DNA of 64,000 nt from Comamonas sp. B21-038 (GTDB lineage: Bacteria; Pseudomonadota; Gammaproteobacteria; Burkholderiales; Burkholderiaceae_C), in the NCBI RefSeq assembly GCF_022387135.1, contig NZ_CP092462.1, positions 3,906,001 through 3,970,000 on the forward strand, in the 5' to 3' direction. The notes under the pieces are model-generated. The model made no database searches and was not told where the DNA came from. It was given only the letters and a program-made list of their open reading frames with translations. Both the position numbers and the translations under genes were made by a program. The stretch's first letter is position 1. Every line of letters begins with the position of its first letter. Of this stretch, positions 55,129 through 64,000 are shown one piece after another.

Positions 55129-56103
55129 TCAAACCGGCCCGAGGCTGCCGGAGATGGCGCTGATGCGGCCCAGGCTGTCCAGATCGGCGACGATGCGGTT
55201 TGCGCCGTGCTGACCGGTGATGCGTGAGCCGGTCTCCTGCACGCTGAAGCCTTTGGCCGGCAGGTAGTGCTGCAGCAGCACGCGGTGGTTCAATTCAAAA
55301 TCGCTGATCAATTGCGACACCACCGTCGGCACCCGCTCCGGCTTGGGTGCAGTGCTCGGCAGGCCATGGTCAGGGTCGATCAGCGCCAGCAAGATGCCTT
55401 CGCCATAGTTGCCCAGGTAATAGCCGGCGCTGTCATCCGCACCGGCAGCGATCAGGCCGATCACATGCAGGTCTTCCTGGCGCAGCGCAGTGCGCGGCTG
55501 GGTGAACAGCTCCAGGTTCTTGGCGGCGCCAAAGCCTTGCAGCTGGCGAGCGACTTCGGTAAAGGCGGGTGCCACCTCGGCCTGGGTATGGGCCCAGATC
55601 CACAGCCAGGTCCCCGATTGGAAGGAGTAAGAGCCCAGCACCTGCATGCGAAAACGCAGGTCATCGCCAAAGGCAATCAGGCCTTGGGCGGTGTCGGCCG
55701 ACCAGGGGCGGTCGCCGACCTTCTCGGCAAAATCAAGCTGGCGGTCCCAGGCCATGCCGGCATAGGCCGACAGTGCTTCGCGCAATGCGGGATCGGCAAT
55801 GGCGGGGGGAACTTCCGCTTCACGGGCGGCTGCGGCCTCGAACAGATCGGCCTGGGGACTGGGCGCGGCCTCGGCAGCAGTGTGGGGTACAGCGGCGGCG
55901 GGGGCCTCGCCAGCGCTGGGGATACTGGTCACGGGTGCGGCCAGTTCCGCAGACGGGTCAAACGCCGGTTCGCGCGTGCCACGCACCGGCTCCTGCGGCG
56001 CGGCGCCTGTGGCCGCAGCGGGGTGCGGGCTCGGGGTTTCAGCGGGGGCAGCCGTTGGCGCGGAGGGGTTCAGCCAGCCAAACAGTTTTTGCCACAATCC
56101 CAT
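55129..56103 (-). CDS. DUF6882-type protein with Pro/Ala-rich N-terminal region
   Basis: A 324-residue protein. The first 115 residues are low-complexity Pro/Ala-rich. The C-terminal domain (YAGMAWDRQLDFAEKVGDRPWS, LIAFGDDLRFRMQVLGSYSFQSGTWLWIWA) matches the conserved N-part of DUF6882. ATG 56103 has AGGAG upstream and gives a plausible start; the frame to 56154 has none. Its role is unknown. It is convergent with the small periplasmic gene. Confidence 0.75.
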   Translation of the reverse strand: MGLWQKLFGWLNPSAPTAAPAETPSPHPAAATGAAPQEPVRGTREPAFDPSAELAAPVTSIPSAGEAPAAAVPHTAAEAAPSPQADLFEAAAAREAEVPPAIADPALREALSAYAGMAWDRQLDFAEKVGDRPWSADTAQGLIAFGDDLRFRMQVLGSYSFQSGTWLWIWAHTQAEVAPAFTEVARQLQGFGAAKNLELFTQPRTALRQEDLHVIGLIAAGADDSAGYYLGNYGEGILLALIDPDHGLPSTAPKPERVPTVVSQLISDFELNHRVLLQHYLPAKGFSVQETGSRITGQHGANRIVADLDSLGRISAISGSLGPV

Positions 56104-56320
56104 GGTGTTGATTCTCCTGCGGTAGCGGCACGCCCGATGCGCCCCAAGCGTCAAAGGCCAGGATATTGGGCCTATTGACGCTCAAAATGGGCACCTGCGC
56201 GCACCCATCGCCGCTTTGCTGCTATCAGTATAGGTGCAAACCACGATACCCCTGTTTTGCAGTTGCAACGGGGTGTAGGCCCCCACTGTACAGGAAGCGC
56301 GGCGTCCAGGTAGCCCTTAC

Positions 56321-57277
56321 TCAGTTCAGCGCCATGCTCAGGCGGCGGCGGTAGCTGCTCAGCAGCGCGCCCACTTCGTCTTCCTGCTTGCTGGCCTTGC
56401 CGGTCAGCGCAATGCCGCCCGCGGTGGTGCCGGGCACGGCATCGTTGGCCTTGGGCTTGGGCGGGGTCAGCAGCTCCAGGATGGCGACAAACAGCTTGCG
56501 CGCCGCCTGGTCGTTCCAGGTTTTGTCGCGCATGATGATCTCCAGCAGCTCGTCCATGCTGGCGGTCCACTGGCCTTCGGCCATCAGTGCTTGCGCCTTC
56601 GCAAAGCGGGTGTCGAAATCGCGCTTGTTGGCGGCAATCGCTGCGTCGAACTGCTCCAGCGGCCAATCGCCCCGGTCGTCCTCGTGCACAAAGCGGATCG
56701 CCTGGGCCCAGGCCTTGAGCGCCACAAAGCGCAGCGGCTGCTGGATGCGCTTGAGCGGCTCTTCGATCTGGGCCTCGGCCTCGGACACGGCGCCGGTCTG
56801 GATCAGCAGCCGCGCGTAGTCAAACCGGGCATCGTCATTGCCGGGGTCGGCCGCCAGCGATTCCTGCAGCATCTGCAGCGCGGCCTGCACATCGCCGCTG
56901 TCGAGCAATTGCTGGGCTTCGTCGGCGCCCGCTTCGGCCGCCATCGCGGCCTCGGAGGGCAGGTGCTTGTCCAGAAACTCGCGCAGCTTGCTCTCCGGCT
57001 GGGCGCCCATGAAGCCGTCCACCGGCTTGCCGCCGATCATCAGCACGCAAGTGGGGATCGAGCGGATGCCGAACATGCCCGCCAGCTGCTGCTCCTGGTC
57101 GGAATCGATCTTGGCCAGCTTGAAGCGGCCGCCGTAGTCGGCTTCGAGCTTGTCCAGCAAGGGGCCCAGGGTTTTGCAGGGACCGCACCAAGGTGCCCAG
57201 AAGTCCACCAGGACCGGCACCTGCATGGAGGCCTGGATGACTTCGGCTTCAAAATTCTCAATGGTGACGTCGATCAT
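56321..57277 (-). CDS. ybbN: Thioredoxin-TPR chaperone (YbbN/CnoX type)
   Basis: A 318-residue cytoplasmic protein. The N-terminal thioredoxin domain has VLVDFWAPWCGPCKTLGPLL with a full CxxC active site, then IRSIPTCVLMIGGKPVDGF. The rest is TPR-like helices (DSGDVQAALQMLQESLAADPGN, a helical segment near 260). CnoX proteins hold and protect oxidised substrates; here the active-site CGPC is intact, unlike E. coli YbbN. The start is ATG 57277. It is divergent from purE. Confidence 0.9.
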   Translation of the reverse strand: MIDVTIENFEAEVIQASMQVPVLVDFWAPWCGPCKTLGPLLDKLEADYGGRFKLAKIDSDQEQQLAGMFGIRSIPTCVLMIGGKPVDGFMGAQPESKLREFLDKHLPSEAAMAAEAGADEAQQLLDSGDVQAALQMLQESLAADPGNDDARFDYARLLIQTGAVSEAEAQIEEPLKRIQQPLRFVALKAWAQAIRFVHEDDRGDWPLEQFDAAIAANKRDFDTRFAKAQALMAEGQWTASMDELLEIIMRDKTWNDQAARKLFVAILELLTPPKPKANDAVPGTTAGGIALTGKASKQEDEVGALLSSYRRRLSMALN

Positions 57278-57389
57278 GTCGCTAAAAATCCGTGTTGATC
57301 AGGCAGCTTCACTGCAAAAAGTAAAATGGCGGGTTCCATCCTGGCGCGGGGCCGGCATTCTTGCCCTTTGACACCCGCCAACCCACACT

Positions 57390-57884
57390 ATGACACCCAT
57401 CCAAGTTGGCGTGGTCATGGGCTCCAGCAGCGACTGGGAGACCATGCAGCACGCAGTTGCCATTCTCCAGCAATTCGGTATTGCCTTTGAGGCCCAGGTG
57501 GTCTCGGCCCACCGGATGCCCGACGACATGTTCCGCTTTGCCGAGAGCGCCGTAGAACGGGGCCTCAAAGCCATCATCGCCGGCGCTGGGGGCGCAGCCC
57601 ACCTGCCTGGGATGATAGCCGCTAAAACCCCGGTGCCCGTGCTGGGCGTGCCGGTGGCCAGCCGCCACCTGCAAGGCGTTGATTCGCTGCACTCCATCGT
57701 GCAAATGCCCAAGGGCGTGCCCGTCGCCACCTTTGCCATTGGCCAGGCCGGCGCTGCCAATGCCGCGCTGTTTGCGGTGGCCATGCTGGCCAATGAAGAC
57801 CCTGCGCTGCGCGCCAAGCTCGATGCCTTCCGTGCCGAGCAGACCGAGGCGGCCCGCAACATGACCTTGCCGGTGAACGAATGA
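57390..57884 (+). CDS. purE: 5-(carboxyamino)imidazole ribonucleotide mutase
   Basis: A 164-residue class I PurE that converts N5-CAIR to CAIR in purine synthesis. Visible are [29 protein letters not shown], and [27 protein letters not shown]. The gene overlaps purK by four bases (ATGA), so the two act together and are coordinately translated. Confidence 0.97.
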   Translation: MTPIQVGVVMGSSSDWETMQHAVAILQQFGIAFEAQVVSAHRMPDDMFRFAESAVERGLKAIIAGAGGAAHLPGMIAAKTPVPVLGVPVASRHLQGVDSLHSIVQMPKGVPVATFAIGQAGAANAALFAVAMLANEDPALRAKLDAFRAEQTEAARNMTLPVNE

Positions 57885-59077
57885 GCACCGGCAGCCACAG
57901 CGCCGAGGCGCACCACCCGGCCCAAGCGATCTTGCCCGGCGCCACCCTGGGCGTGCTGGGCGGCGGCCAATTGGGCCGCATGTTTACCCATGCCGCCCAG
58001 TCGATGGGCTACTTCACCGCTGTGCTCGATGCCGATGCCACCAGCCCGGCCGGCCTGGTCAGCCACCACCATGTGCGCAGCGGCTATGAAGACCCGCAAG
58101 GCCTGGCCGAGCTGGCGCGCCTGTGCGCTGCGGTCACCACCGAATTCGAGAACGTGCCCGCCGCCGCGCTGAACCAGCTGGCCCAGAGCCTGCCGGTCTC
58201 GCCGGCAGGCGCGTCCGTCGCCATCGCGCAGGACCGCGCCGCTGAAAAAGCCCATTTCGTCCAATGCGGCGTGCCCTGCGCACCCTACGCCGTCATCGAG
58301 ACAGCCGAGCAACTGGCCGCCGTCAATGACGCGCTGCTGCCCGGCATTCTGAAAACTGCGCGCATGGGCTATGACGGCAAGGGCCAGATCCGCGTCAAGA
58401 CCCGCGAAGAGCTGGTCGCTGCCTGGAACGAGCTCAAGCAGGTGGCCTGCGTGCTCGAGAAGATGCTGCCGCTGGCGCATGAGTGCTCGGTCATCGTCGC
58501 GCGCAGCCGCCACGGCGATATCGTGCACCTGCCAGTACAGCGCAACCTGCACCGCGAAGGCATTCTGGCGGTGACCGAGGTCTATGCCGGCAACCTGCCC
58601 GCCGCGCAGGCCGAGCAGGCCATTGCCGCCGCCCAGTCGGTGGCCCAGGGCCTGGACTATGTCGGCGTGCTGTGCGTGGAGTTCTTTGTGCTCGAAAGCG
58701 GCCAGCTGGTCGTCAACGAGATCGCTCCGCGCCCGCACAACAGCGGCCATTACAGCCAGAACGCGCTGGATGTATCCCAGTTCGAGCTGCAGGTGCGCTG
58801 CATGGCCAACCTGCCGCTGGTGCAACCACGCCAGCACAGCGCCGCCATCATGCTGAACCTGCTGGGCGACCTGTGGTTCAAGGACAGCGAGAGCGCGCAG
58901 ACCCCCGCCTGGGACCAGGTGCTGGCCCTGCCCGGCTGCCACCTGCACCTGTACGGCAAGGTCGACGCCAAGCGCGGCCGCAAGATGGGCCACCTGAACA
59001 TCACGGCCGCTACGCCCGAGCAGGTGCGCGAGACGGCCCTGAAAGCCGCCGCCATCCTCGGCATTGCCGCGTTCTAA
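57881..59077 (+). CDS. purK: 5-(carboxyamino)imidazole ribonucleotide synthase
   Basis: A 398-residue ATP-grasp enzyme that makes N5-CAIR from AIR, ATP and bicarbonate. The start region [18 protein letters not shown] and [13 protein letters not shown] are typical, and the catalytic segment [17 protein letters not shown] is intact. It overlaps the purE stop. The downstream tsaC-like gene begins 12 bp after its stop, so a third gene shares the operon. Confidence 0.96.
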   Translation: MSTGSHSAEAHHPAQAILPGATLGVLGGGQLGRMFTHAAQSMGYFTAVLDADATSPAGLVSHHHVRSGYEDPQGLAELARLCAAVTTEFENVPAAALNQLAQSLPVSPAGASVAIAQDRAAEKAHFVQCGVPCAPYAVIETAEQLAAVNDALLPGILKTARMGYDGKGQIRVKTREELVAAWNELKQVACVLEKMLPLAHECSVIVARSRHGDIVHLPVQRNLHREGILAVTEVYAGNLPAAQAEQAIAAAQSVAQGLDYVGVLCVEFFVLESGQLVVNEIAPRPHNSGHYSQNALDVSQFELQVRCMANLPLVQPRQHSAAIMLNLLGDLWFKDSESAQTPAWDQVLALPGCHLHLYGKVDAKRGRKMGHLNITAATPEQVRETALKAAAILGIAAF

Positions 59078-59088
59078 GAGGACAACCC

Positions 59089-60087
59089 GTGATTCTGGAT
59101 GGAAAGCTCGATGCCTCGGTGCGCGCCGCAGCCCTGGCGCTGCAGGCAGGGCAGTTGATCGGCCTGCCGACCGAGACGGTCTACGGCTTGGCCGCCGACA
59201 GCGACAACGATGCAGCCGTGGCACAGATCTTCAGCGCCAAGGGCCGGCCTGCCGATCACCCGCTGATCGTGCATGTGGCCGATGCCGCCGGTGTGCAGCG
59301 CTACGCCAAGGCCGTGCCGGTGTTTGCCCAGCAACTGATCGATGCGTTCTGGCCCGGGCCGCTCACCCTGATCCTGCCGCGCCTGCCCGGTGCAGCCGTG
59401 GCCTCGACGGCGGGGCAGGACAGCGTGGGCCTGCGCTGCCCCTCGCACCCGGTGGCACAAGCCGTGCTGCGGGCCTGCCAGCAGCTCCAGCCACCGGTCT
59501 GGGGCGTCTCGGCGCCCAGCGCCAACCGCTTTGGGCGCGTCAGCCCCACCACGGCCGCCCATGTGGCGGCGGAGCTGGGCGATGGTCTGCTGGTACTCGA
59601 TGGCGGCGCCTGCGACATCGGCATCGAGTCGACCATTGTCGACTGCACGCGTGGCGTGCCCGTGCTGCTGCGCCCCGGCGCCATCACGCGCGACGATATA
59701 GAACGTGCCTGCGGCACCCGCCCCCTGTCGATGCAGGAGCTGACGGCCGACACGCCACGCGCCTCGGGCACCTTGCTCGCGCACTACGCGCCCAGCGCCA
59801 AGGTCAGGCTGATGGATGCCAAGCAGCTGCAGTCGGCGCTCGACGTGCTGGGCGCGGATGCGCGGCATATCGCCGTCTACCACCGCAGCCCGCTGCGCAG
59901 CGACAGCCGGCATCTGCGCCTGCAGCCCATGCCCGGTGCACCGCTGGCGGCCGCCCGCGAGCTGTTTGGCCTGCTGCGCGACTTTGACGACTGGGGCGCC
60001 AAGCTCATCTGGATCGAGACCCCGCCGGACTCGGCAGATTGGGAAGGCGTCAGCGACCGTCTGCAGCGCGCTGCGGCGGCTGGCTGA
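59089..60087 (+). CDS. L-threonylcarbamoyladenylate synthase (TsaC/Sua5 type)
   Basis: A 332-residue enzyme making threonylcarbamoyl-AMP for the t6A modification of tRNAs. The start region has IGLPTETVYGLAADSDNDAAV, then KGRPADHPLIVH, WPGPLTLILPRLP and a SAPSANRFGRVSPTTAAHV segment. The additional C-terminal Sua5 domain follows GTLLAHYAPSAKV. GTG 59089 is used, as AAGAGGACAACCC precedes it; a longer same-frame extension inside purK is rejected. Third gene of the purEK operon. Confidence 0.92.
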   Translation: MILDGKLDASVRAAALALQAGQLIGLPTETVYGLAADSDNDAAVAQIFSAKGRPADHPLIVHVADAAGVQRYAKAVPVFAQQLIDAFWPGPLTLILPRLPGAAVASTAGQDSVGLRCPSHPVAQAVLRACQQLQPPVWGVSAPSANRFGRVSPTTAAHVAAELGDGLLVLDGGACDIGIESTIVDCTRGVPVLLRPGAITRDDIERACGTRPLSMQELTADTPRASGTLLAHYAPSAKVRLMDAKQLQSALDVLGADARHIAVYHRSPLRSDSRHLRLQPMPGAPLAAARELFGLLRDFDDWGAKLIWIETPPDSADWEGVSDRLQRAAAAG

Positions 60088-60172
60088 ACGGCGTTTTACC
60101 TCTCTTTACCTCATCACCTTGGTGGCCTGGATCAGCCTCGCTACACTACGCTCTACTTACTGGAGAACTCAC

Positions 60173-61165
60173 ATGGCAGCAAATTGGATGCGCCGTACCG
60201 TGTTGACCGCCGTGGCTGGTGCCTCGGTGGCCATGCTGGCGGCCTGCGGATCTAGCTCAACCGCGGACTCGATTCGTCCCGACAGCATCGTCACCTTTGG
60301 CGATGCAATGTCCGACCTGGGTCAAAACCCCAATGGCCGTCCCTACTCGGTCAGCAACGGCAGCTACAACAACTGGACGCGTGAAATCGCCTACCGCTAT
60401 GACCTGACGCTGAATGCAGCCAAGGACGGCGGCACCGCCTACGCCTATGGCAATGCCCGCGTGTCCCAGGCCGATGCCACCGGCGTGACCAATGCCCCCT
60501 CCATCACCGCCCAGATCGACAGCTACCTCGCTGCCAACCCGACCTTCTCCAGCAAGCAGTTTGTGCTGATGAGCGGCGGCATGAGCGACGTGATTGCCGG
60601 CTACAACGAGTACGCCGCCGGCACCAAGACCCGCGACCAGTACCTGGCCGACATGACCACTGCGGGCCAGCAGATGGCCGCGCAGGTGCGCCGCCTCAAC
60701 AGCGCTGGCGCCCCCCGCGTGCTGACCGTGGGCACGCCCAACCTGGGCCGCACCCTGTGGGCCACCACGTTGGACAACGCGCAGCCCAGCGCCGACCCCA
60801 AACCATCCAACACGCTGGAAGCCGCTACCACCGCCTTCAACAACGGCCTGCTGAACGCGTTGTATGGCCTGTCGGGCACGCAAGTGCTGTACGCCGACGT
60901 GCAGTACTACTTCAACTCGATGACCGGCAACCCCGGCAGCTACAGCTTCACCAACTACACCGAGCCGGCCTGTACCACCGCAGATGCCACCAATGGCCTG
61001 AACATTGGCGTCAACCAGATCAATTCGTCGCTGTGCACCGGTGACACGTTGGCAGATGCGTCCAAGGTGGACCAGTACCTGTTCTCCGACCTGGTGAACT
61101 ACACGCCCCAGGCACACCGCCGCTTTGGCGACTGGGTCTATGACCGCATGAAGGCCAACTGGTAA
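60173..61165 (+). CDS. SGNH/GDSL-like lipoprotein lacking catalytic residues
   Basis: A 330-residue secreted protein with a lipobox (LAAC) about residue 24, so probably lipid-anchored. The fold is that of GDSL lipases (EstA-like): block I IVTFGDAMSDLG, block II GGTAYAYGNARV, block III SGGMSDVI, block V SDLVNYTPQAHR. The nucleophile Ser is Ala45, the block III Asn is Ser138 and the block V His is Asn309 (with Asp306 retained). Three of the four SGNH residues are therefore changed, which predicts no hydrolase activity. It may be a binding or structural protein. ATG 60173 has TGGAGAAC upstream; a terminator follows. Confidence 0.85.
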   Translation: MAANWMRRTVLTAVAGASVAMLAACGSSSTADSIRPDSIVTFGDAMSDLGQNPNGRPYSVSNGSYNNWTREIAYRYDLTLNAAKDGGTAYAYGNARVSQADATGVTNAPSITAQIDSYLAANPTFSSKQFVLMSGGMSDVIAGYNEYAAGTKTRDQYLADMTTAGQQMAAQVRRLNSAGAPRVLTVGTPNLGRTLWATTLDNAQPSADPKPSNTLEAATTAFNNGLLNALYGLSGTQVLYADVQYYFNSMTGNPGSYSFTNYTEPACTTADATNGLNIGVNQINSSLCTGDTLADASKVDQYLFSDLVNYTPQAHRRFGDWVYDRMKANW

Positions 61166-61194
61166 GCCATCGCTTTTTTAGCGAGATCCTCAGC

Positions 61195-61225
61195 AAAAAT
61201 GGACACCGAGGTGTCCATTTTTTTT
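61195..61225 (+). terminator. Rho-independent terminator after the GDSL-like gene
   Basis: AAAAATGGACACC and GGTGTCCATTTTT form a perfect 12-bp-plus stem around GAG with a T-run of eight; it can serve both strands, as pirin converges on it. Confidence 0.93.
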
Positions 61226-61267
61226 ATGGCCGCTTCAACGCAGCCGAGGCGGCTCCAACCGCGCCGG

Positions 61268-62131
61268 TCAAGCCTGCATGCTGCCAAACTTGCCGCTGTT
61301 GAAGTCGTTGACTGCCTGCACGATCTCCTGCTGGCTGTTCATCACAAACGGGCCGTAGCCGACGATGGGCTCGTCGATGGGCTCGCCGCTCATCAGCAGC
61401 AAGGCGACATCGCCATTGGCCTCCAAGGTCAGCTTGCGGCCTTCCTGGGCCATCACCACCAGCTGCGCCTCGCGCGCCACATCGTTGCCGTTGACCAGCA
61501 CGGTGCCTTGCACAATGGCCAGCGCGGTGCTCCAGCCCTCGGGCAGCTCCAGCTCCAGCTTTTCACCGGCCACCAGGCGCACATCCCAGACATGCATCGG
61601 CGTAAAGGTCCTGGCGGGGCCTTGCTGGCCTTGGTAGTCGCCGGCAATCACCCGTACCTGGCCGCCACCGGGCAAGGCCACCGCAGGGATCTGCGATTGC
61701 ACAATGGCCTGGTAGCCAGCGGCTGCACCCTTGTCCTTGGCAGGCAGGTTGACCCACAGCTGCAGCATGCGCAGCTTGCCACCTTTGGCGGTGAACGCGG
61801 GCGAATGGAACTCCTCGTGCAGGATGCCGGCGCCAGCGGTCATCCACTGCACATCGCCGGGGCCGATCTCGCCGCCCTGGCCGGTAGAGTCCCGGTGTGC
61901 CACCTCACCGTCATAGACGATGGTCACGGTCTCAAAGCCCCGGTGCGGGTGTTGGCCCACACCGCGCGGTGCGCTGGCCGGCGCAAAGTCGGCCGGGCCG
62001 GCAAAATCGAGCAGCAAAAACGGGCTCAGCACCTTGCCGTGGCTTTGGTAGGAAAACAGTGAACGCACAGGAAAGCCGTCGCCAACCCAGTGCTGGCGGG
62101 ATGCGTCTTGGACATGCAGTACGTTTTTCAT
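61268..62131 (-). CDS. Pirin family protein
   Basis: A 287-residue double-cupin protein of the pirin family. The N-terminal metal site is QHPHRGFETVTIV, with a later GDVQWMTAGAGILHEEFHS that provides the remaining His and Glu. Some bacterial pirins act as quercetin dioxygenases; a regulatory role is also reported. ATG 62131 is preceded by AGGAAT. It is divergent from a LysR regulator that probably controls it. Confidence 0.93.
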   Translation of the reverse strand: MKNVLHVQDASRQHWVGDGFPVRSLFSYQSHGKVLSPFLLLDFAGPADFAPASAPRGVGQHPHRGFETVTIVYDGEVAHRDSTGQGGEIGPGDVQWMTAGAGILHEEFHSPAFTAKGGKLRMLQLWVNLPAKDKGAAAGYQAIVQSQIPAVALPGGGQVRVIAGDYQGQQGPARTFTPMHVWDVRLVAGEKLELELPEGWSTALAIVQGTVLVNGNDVAREAQLVVMAQEGRKLTLEANGDVALLLMSGEPIDEPIVGYGPFVMNSQQEIVQAVNDFNSGKFGSMQA

Positions 62132-62274
62132 GGGGATTCCTGTCTGGCCTCCGAGCTAGGTGTCGGAAGGCTGTACTGTTATTGTGGGGTTGAAACACTG
62201 GAAGCGGTAGACGGCATAATTCGCCTTGATAGTTCTATTTCTTGAACGATAAAGACCATCCAGCAAAGCGCACC

Positions 62275-63186
62275 ATGCAGCCATTCGACCTCAACGACCT
62301 GTTTTATTTCGTCCAAGTCGTCGACCACGGCGGCTTTGCGCCCGCCGGGCGTGCGCTGGGCATGCCCAAATCCAAGCTCAGCCGCCGTATTGCACTGCTG
62401 GAAGAGCGCCTGGGCGTGCGCCTGCTGCTGCGCTCCACGCGCAAGTTTGCGGTAACCGAGCTGGGCCAGACCTACTACCAGCACTGCAAGGCCATGCTGG
62501 TCGAGGCCGAGGCCGCGCAGCTGAGCATCGAAGCCGTGCAGTCGCAGCCACGGGGCGTTGTGCGGCTGAGCTGCCCCATCACCTTGCTCCATGAGCTGGT
62601 CGAGCGCATGCTGACCGACTTCATGGTCATGTACCCCGAAGTGACGATACAGCTCGATGCCACCAACCGCCCGGTCGATGTGATTGGCGAGGGCTTTGAC
62701 CTGGCGATCCGCGTGCGCACCATGCCGCTGGAAGACAGCGACCTGTCGGTGCGCATGCTGTCGGTGCATGCCCAGCATCTGGTCGCCAGTCCCATCCTGA
62801 CCGCACGCCAGGGCATGGTGCGCAGCCCTGCCGATCTGTCGCAATGGCCCAGCCTGTGGCTGGGCTCGCCCGAGCAGCAGTTTGTATGGAAGCTCGAACA
62901 CGACAGCCTGCCCAGCATCCAGGTGACCCATGCGCCGCGCCTGATCACCACCGACATGGTGGCGCTGCGCAGCGCGGCCATGGCCGGCCTGGGTGTCGTG
63001 CAGTTGCCGATGATCATGGTGCACGAGCAGCTGGAGAAAGGCACCCTCGTCAAGGTGCTGCCCGAATGGGGGCCACGCAAGGAGGCGGTGCACGCGGTAT
63101 TTGCCTCCCGCCGGGGCATGCTGCCGGCGGTGCGGGCGCTGATCGACCATTTGGCCGATGCCTTTGCGAGAGTGCCCAGCTGCTGA
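62275..63186 (+). CDS. LysR family transcriptional regulator
   Basis: A 303-residue regulator. The N-terminal winged helix reads NDLFYFVQVVDHGGFAPAGRALGMPKSKLSRRIALLEERLGVRLLLRSTRKFAV, and the effector domain follows. ATG 62275 is chosen over the upstream TTG at 62242. It is divergent from the pirin gene, the classic arrangement for a LysR regulator and its target. The inducer is unknown. Confidence 0.92.
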   Translation: MQPFDLNDLFYFVQVVDHGGFAPAGRALGMPKSKLSRRIALLEERLGVRLLLRSTRKFAVTELGQTYYQHCKAMLVEAEAAQLSIEAVQSQPRGVVRLSCPITLLHELVERMLTDFMVMYPEVTIQLDATNRPVDVIGEGFDLAIRVRTMPLEDSDLSVRMLSVHAQHLVASPILTARQGMVRSPADLSQWPSLWLGSPEQQFVWKLEHDSLPSIQVTHAPRLITTDMVALRSAAMAGLGVVQLPMIMVHEQLEKGTLVKVLPEWGPRKEAVHAVFASRRGMLPAVRALIDHLADAFARVPSC

Positions 63187-63246
63187 CGCAGCCGGGCACG
63201 GGTCTTCTGGGCGTCAGCGGCGGGGCGCGCAGGCCCTCGCCCCGTC

Positions 63247-64000
63247 TTAGCGCATGCGCTTTCTGCGCGCCATGGCCAGGCCGGCGATCAGGCCGGTCAA
63301 CAGCAGGTAGGCCCAGGGGCTGCCCACCGGCACGGCACGGGGTTTGCCGATATTGCCGTCGATGGGATCAACCACACTGCCATCGCTCGCCAGCGGGTTG
63401 GTGACGCTGAGCGCCACATCACTACCGGCGGGCACCACGACCGAGTTGGCGCTGTATACCGGGCTGCCCCACTGGTAGGCCGCAGGTGCTGGGGCCTTGC
63501 CCGTCTCGCTGACCGTGCAGACCGCATTGGCAGGCAGATCGGCCAGATGGACACTGGCCTCCTGGCCATTGGCCACGGTCACGCTGGCGGTATGCACACC
63601 GTCGGCACCGCAGTCGAGCGAGAAGTCAAAGCTGCCATTGACCGCCGCGGCGCCTGCTGCCGGGCCGCTGATGCGCTTGGTCAGCTGCACACCGCCACTC
63701 AGGCGCTGCAGGCGGTTGGTCACGGTAAAGCCCTGGGCCTGTTCTGCAATCTCTGGCGCACCGCTCCAGCCATAGCCGGCAGGCGCTGCCGGTGGCGTGT
63801 CCTCGGTGGCGGTACAGCTATCCCCCTGGAACACCGTCAGCGCGGGGCTGCTGCCGCTCGTGGCACCGGCGGCGACGGTCGCGGTCCAGGTCTGCGCAGG
63901 CTGGGTGCCGCAGGTCAGGCGGCCGCTGAAGCGCATCGCCTGGGGCAGACCAGCGGGCAGGCCCGCGATCTCCTTGGTCACCGTCTTGGTTGTGGTAGGT
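63247..64000 (-). CDS. Surface protein with DUF5979-like repeats and C-terminal sorting signal (5' partial)
   Basis: The frame is open to the right edge of the window, so this is the C-terminal part of a larger protein. Two beta-rich repeats are seen, each starting with a TKxIxG motif (TKEIAGLPAG and TKRISGPAAG) and containing a Cys pair (CGTQPAQ ... SCTATEDT; CGADGV ... VCTVSETG), typical of DUF5979. The end is VPVGSPWAYLLLTGLIAGLAMARRKRMR: a Pro-containing motif, a membrane span and a basic tail, as in the IPTL-CTERM/PEP-CTERM-like sorting signals of betaproteobacteria. Likely exported and anchored or processed at the surface. Confidence 0.75.
   Translation of the reverse strand, partial: PTTTKTVTKEIAGLPAGLPQAMRFSGRLTCGTQPAQTWTATVAAGATSGSSPALTVFQGDSCTATEDTPPAAPAGYGWSGAPEIAEQAQGFTVTNRLQRLSGGVQLTKRISGPAAGAAAVNGSFDFSLDCGADGVHTASVTVANGQEASVHLADLPANAVCTVSETGKAPAPAAYQWGSPVYSANSVVVPAGSDVALSVTNPLASDGSVVDPIDGNIGKPRAVPVGSPWAYLLLTGLIAGLAMARRKRMR

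Overview
The window is one contiguous piece of a GC-rich betaproteobacterial chromosome, most likely from the family Comamonadaceae (Comamonas/Delftia/Acidovorax relatives). That assignment is an inference from gene content: Bug-type solute receptors, DUF3567, DUF1840, a urt/fmd amide cluster, a LivFGHM set flanked by acyl-CoA ligases, and homogentisate genes beside Bug and FAH proteins. No rRNA, tRNA, CRISPR array or intact insertion sequence was found.

Layout. (1) 1-7857, plus strand: a high-affinity ABC importer of the branched-chain amino acid type (two ATPases, two permeases, one receptor) lies between two AMP-forming acyl-CoA ligases. It looks like an import-and-activate operon for an organic or aromatic acid. 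(2) 7858-16612: an AT-richer accessory island read on the minus strand. It holds a Sec-exported Rhs system split over three reading frames, a candidate ADP-ribosyltransferase-like toxin tip, a tiny protein resembling EF-Tu domain III as candidate immunity, a SUKH protein, a dead DUF2750 gene and two further small proteins. (3) 16613-27929: the urtABCDE-fmdAB cluster for uptake of urea or short-chain amides and formamide hydrolysis. Divergent from it are a hybrid histidine kinase fused to an NCS1 transporter and its LuxR-type response regulator. (4) 28265-38610: two Bug receptors, cyclopropane fatty acid synthase with DUF1840, a molybdopterin oxidoreductase overlapping a DUF2817 peptidase, an M20 amidohydrolase and a HAD dehalogenase. 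(5) 38717-43239: homogentisate dioxygenase and fumarylacetoacetase (end of tyrosine/phenylalanine catabolism), a divergent MarR regulator and a second FAH-family protein. (6) 43398-64000: regulators (IclR, MerR, AraC, LysR), an MFS pump, class II ribonucleotide reductase, purU, purE-purK, a TsaC/Sua5 protein, a YbbN-type thioredoxin, a GDSL-like lipoprotein that has lost its catalytic residues, a pirin, and the C-terminus of a repeat-containing surface protein.

The most unusual region is the Rhs island. Core, an interposed 144-residue secreted protein, and the Rhs tip with toxin each carry their own apparent Sec signal, so a normally single polypeptide may have to assemble after export. The core frame also carries a single-base frameshift. 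Other points of interest are the transporter-kinase fusion, a stem-loop repeat whose outer arms differ between copies yet stay complementary, the GDSL pseudoenzyme, and a MerR gene whose promoter implies a leaderless transcript.
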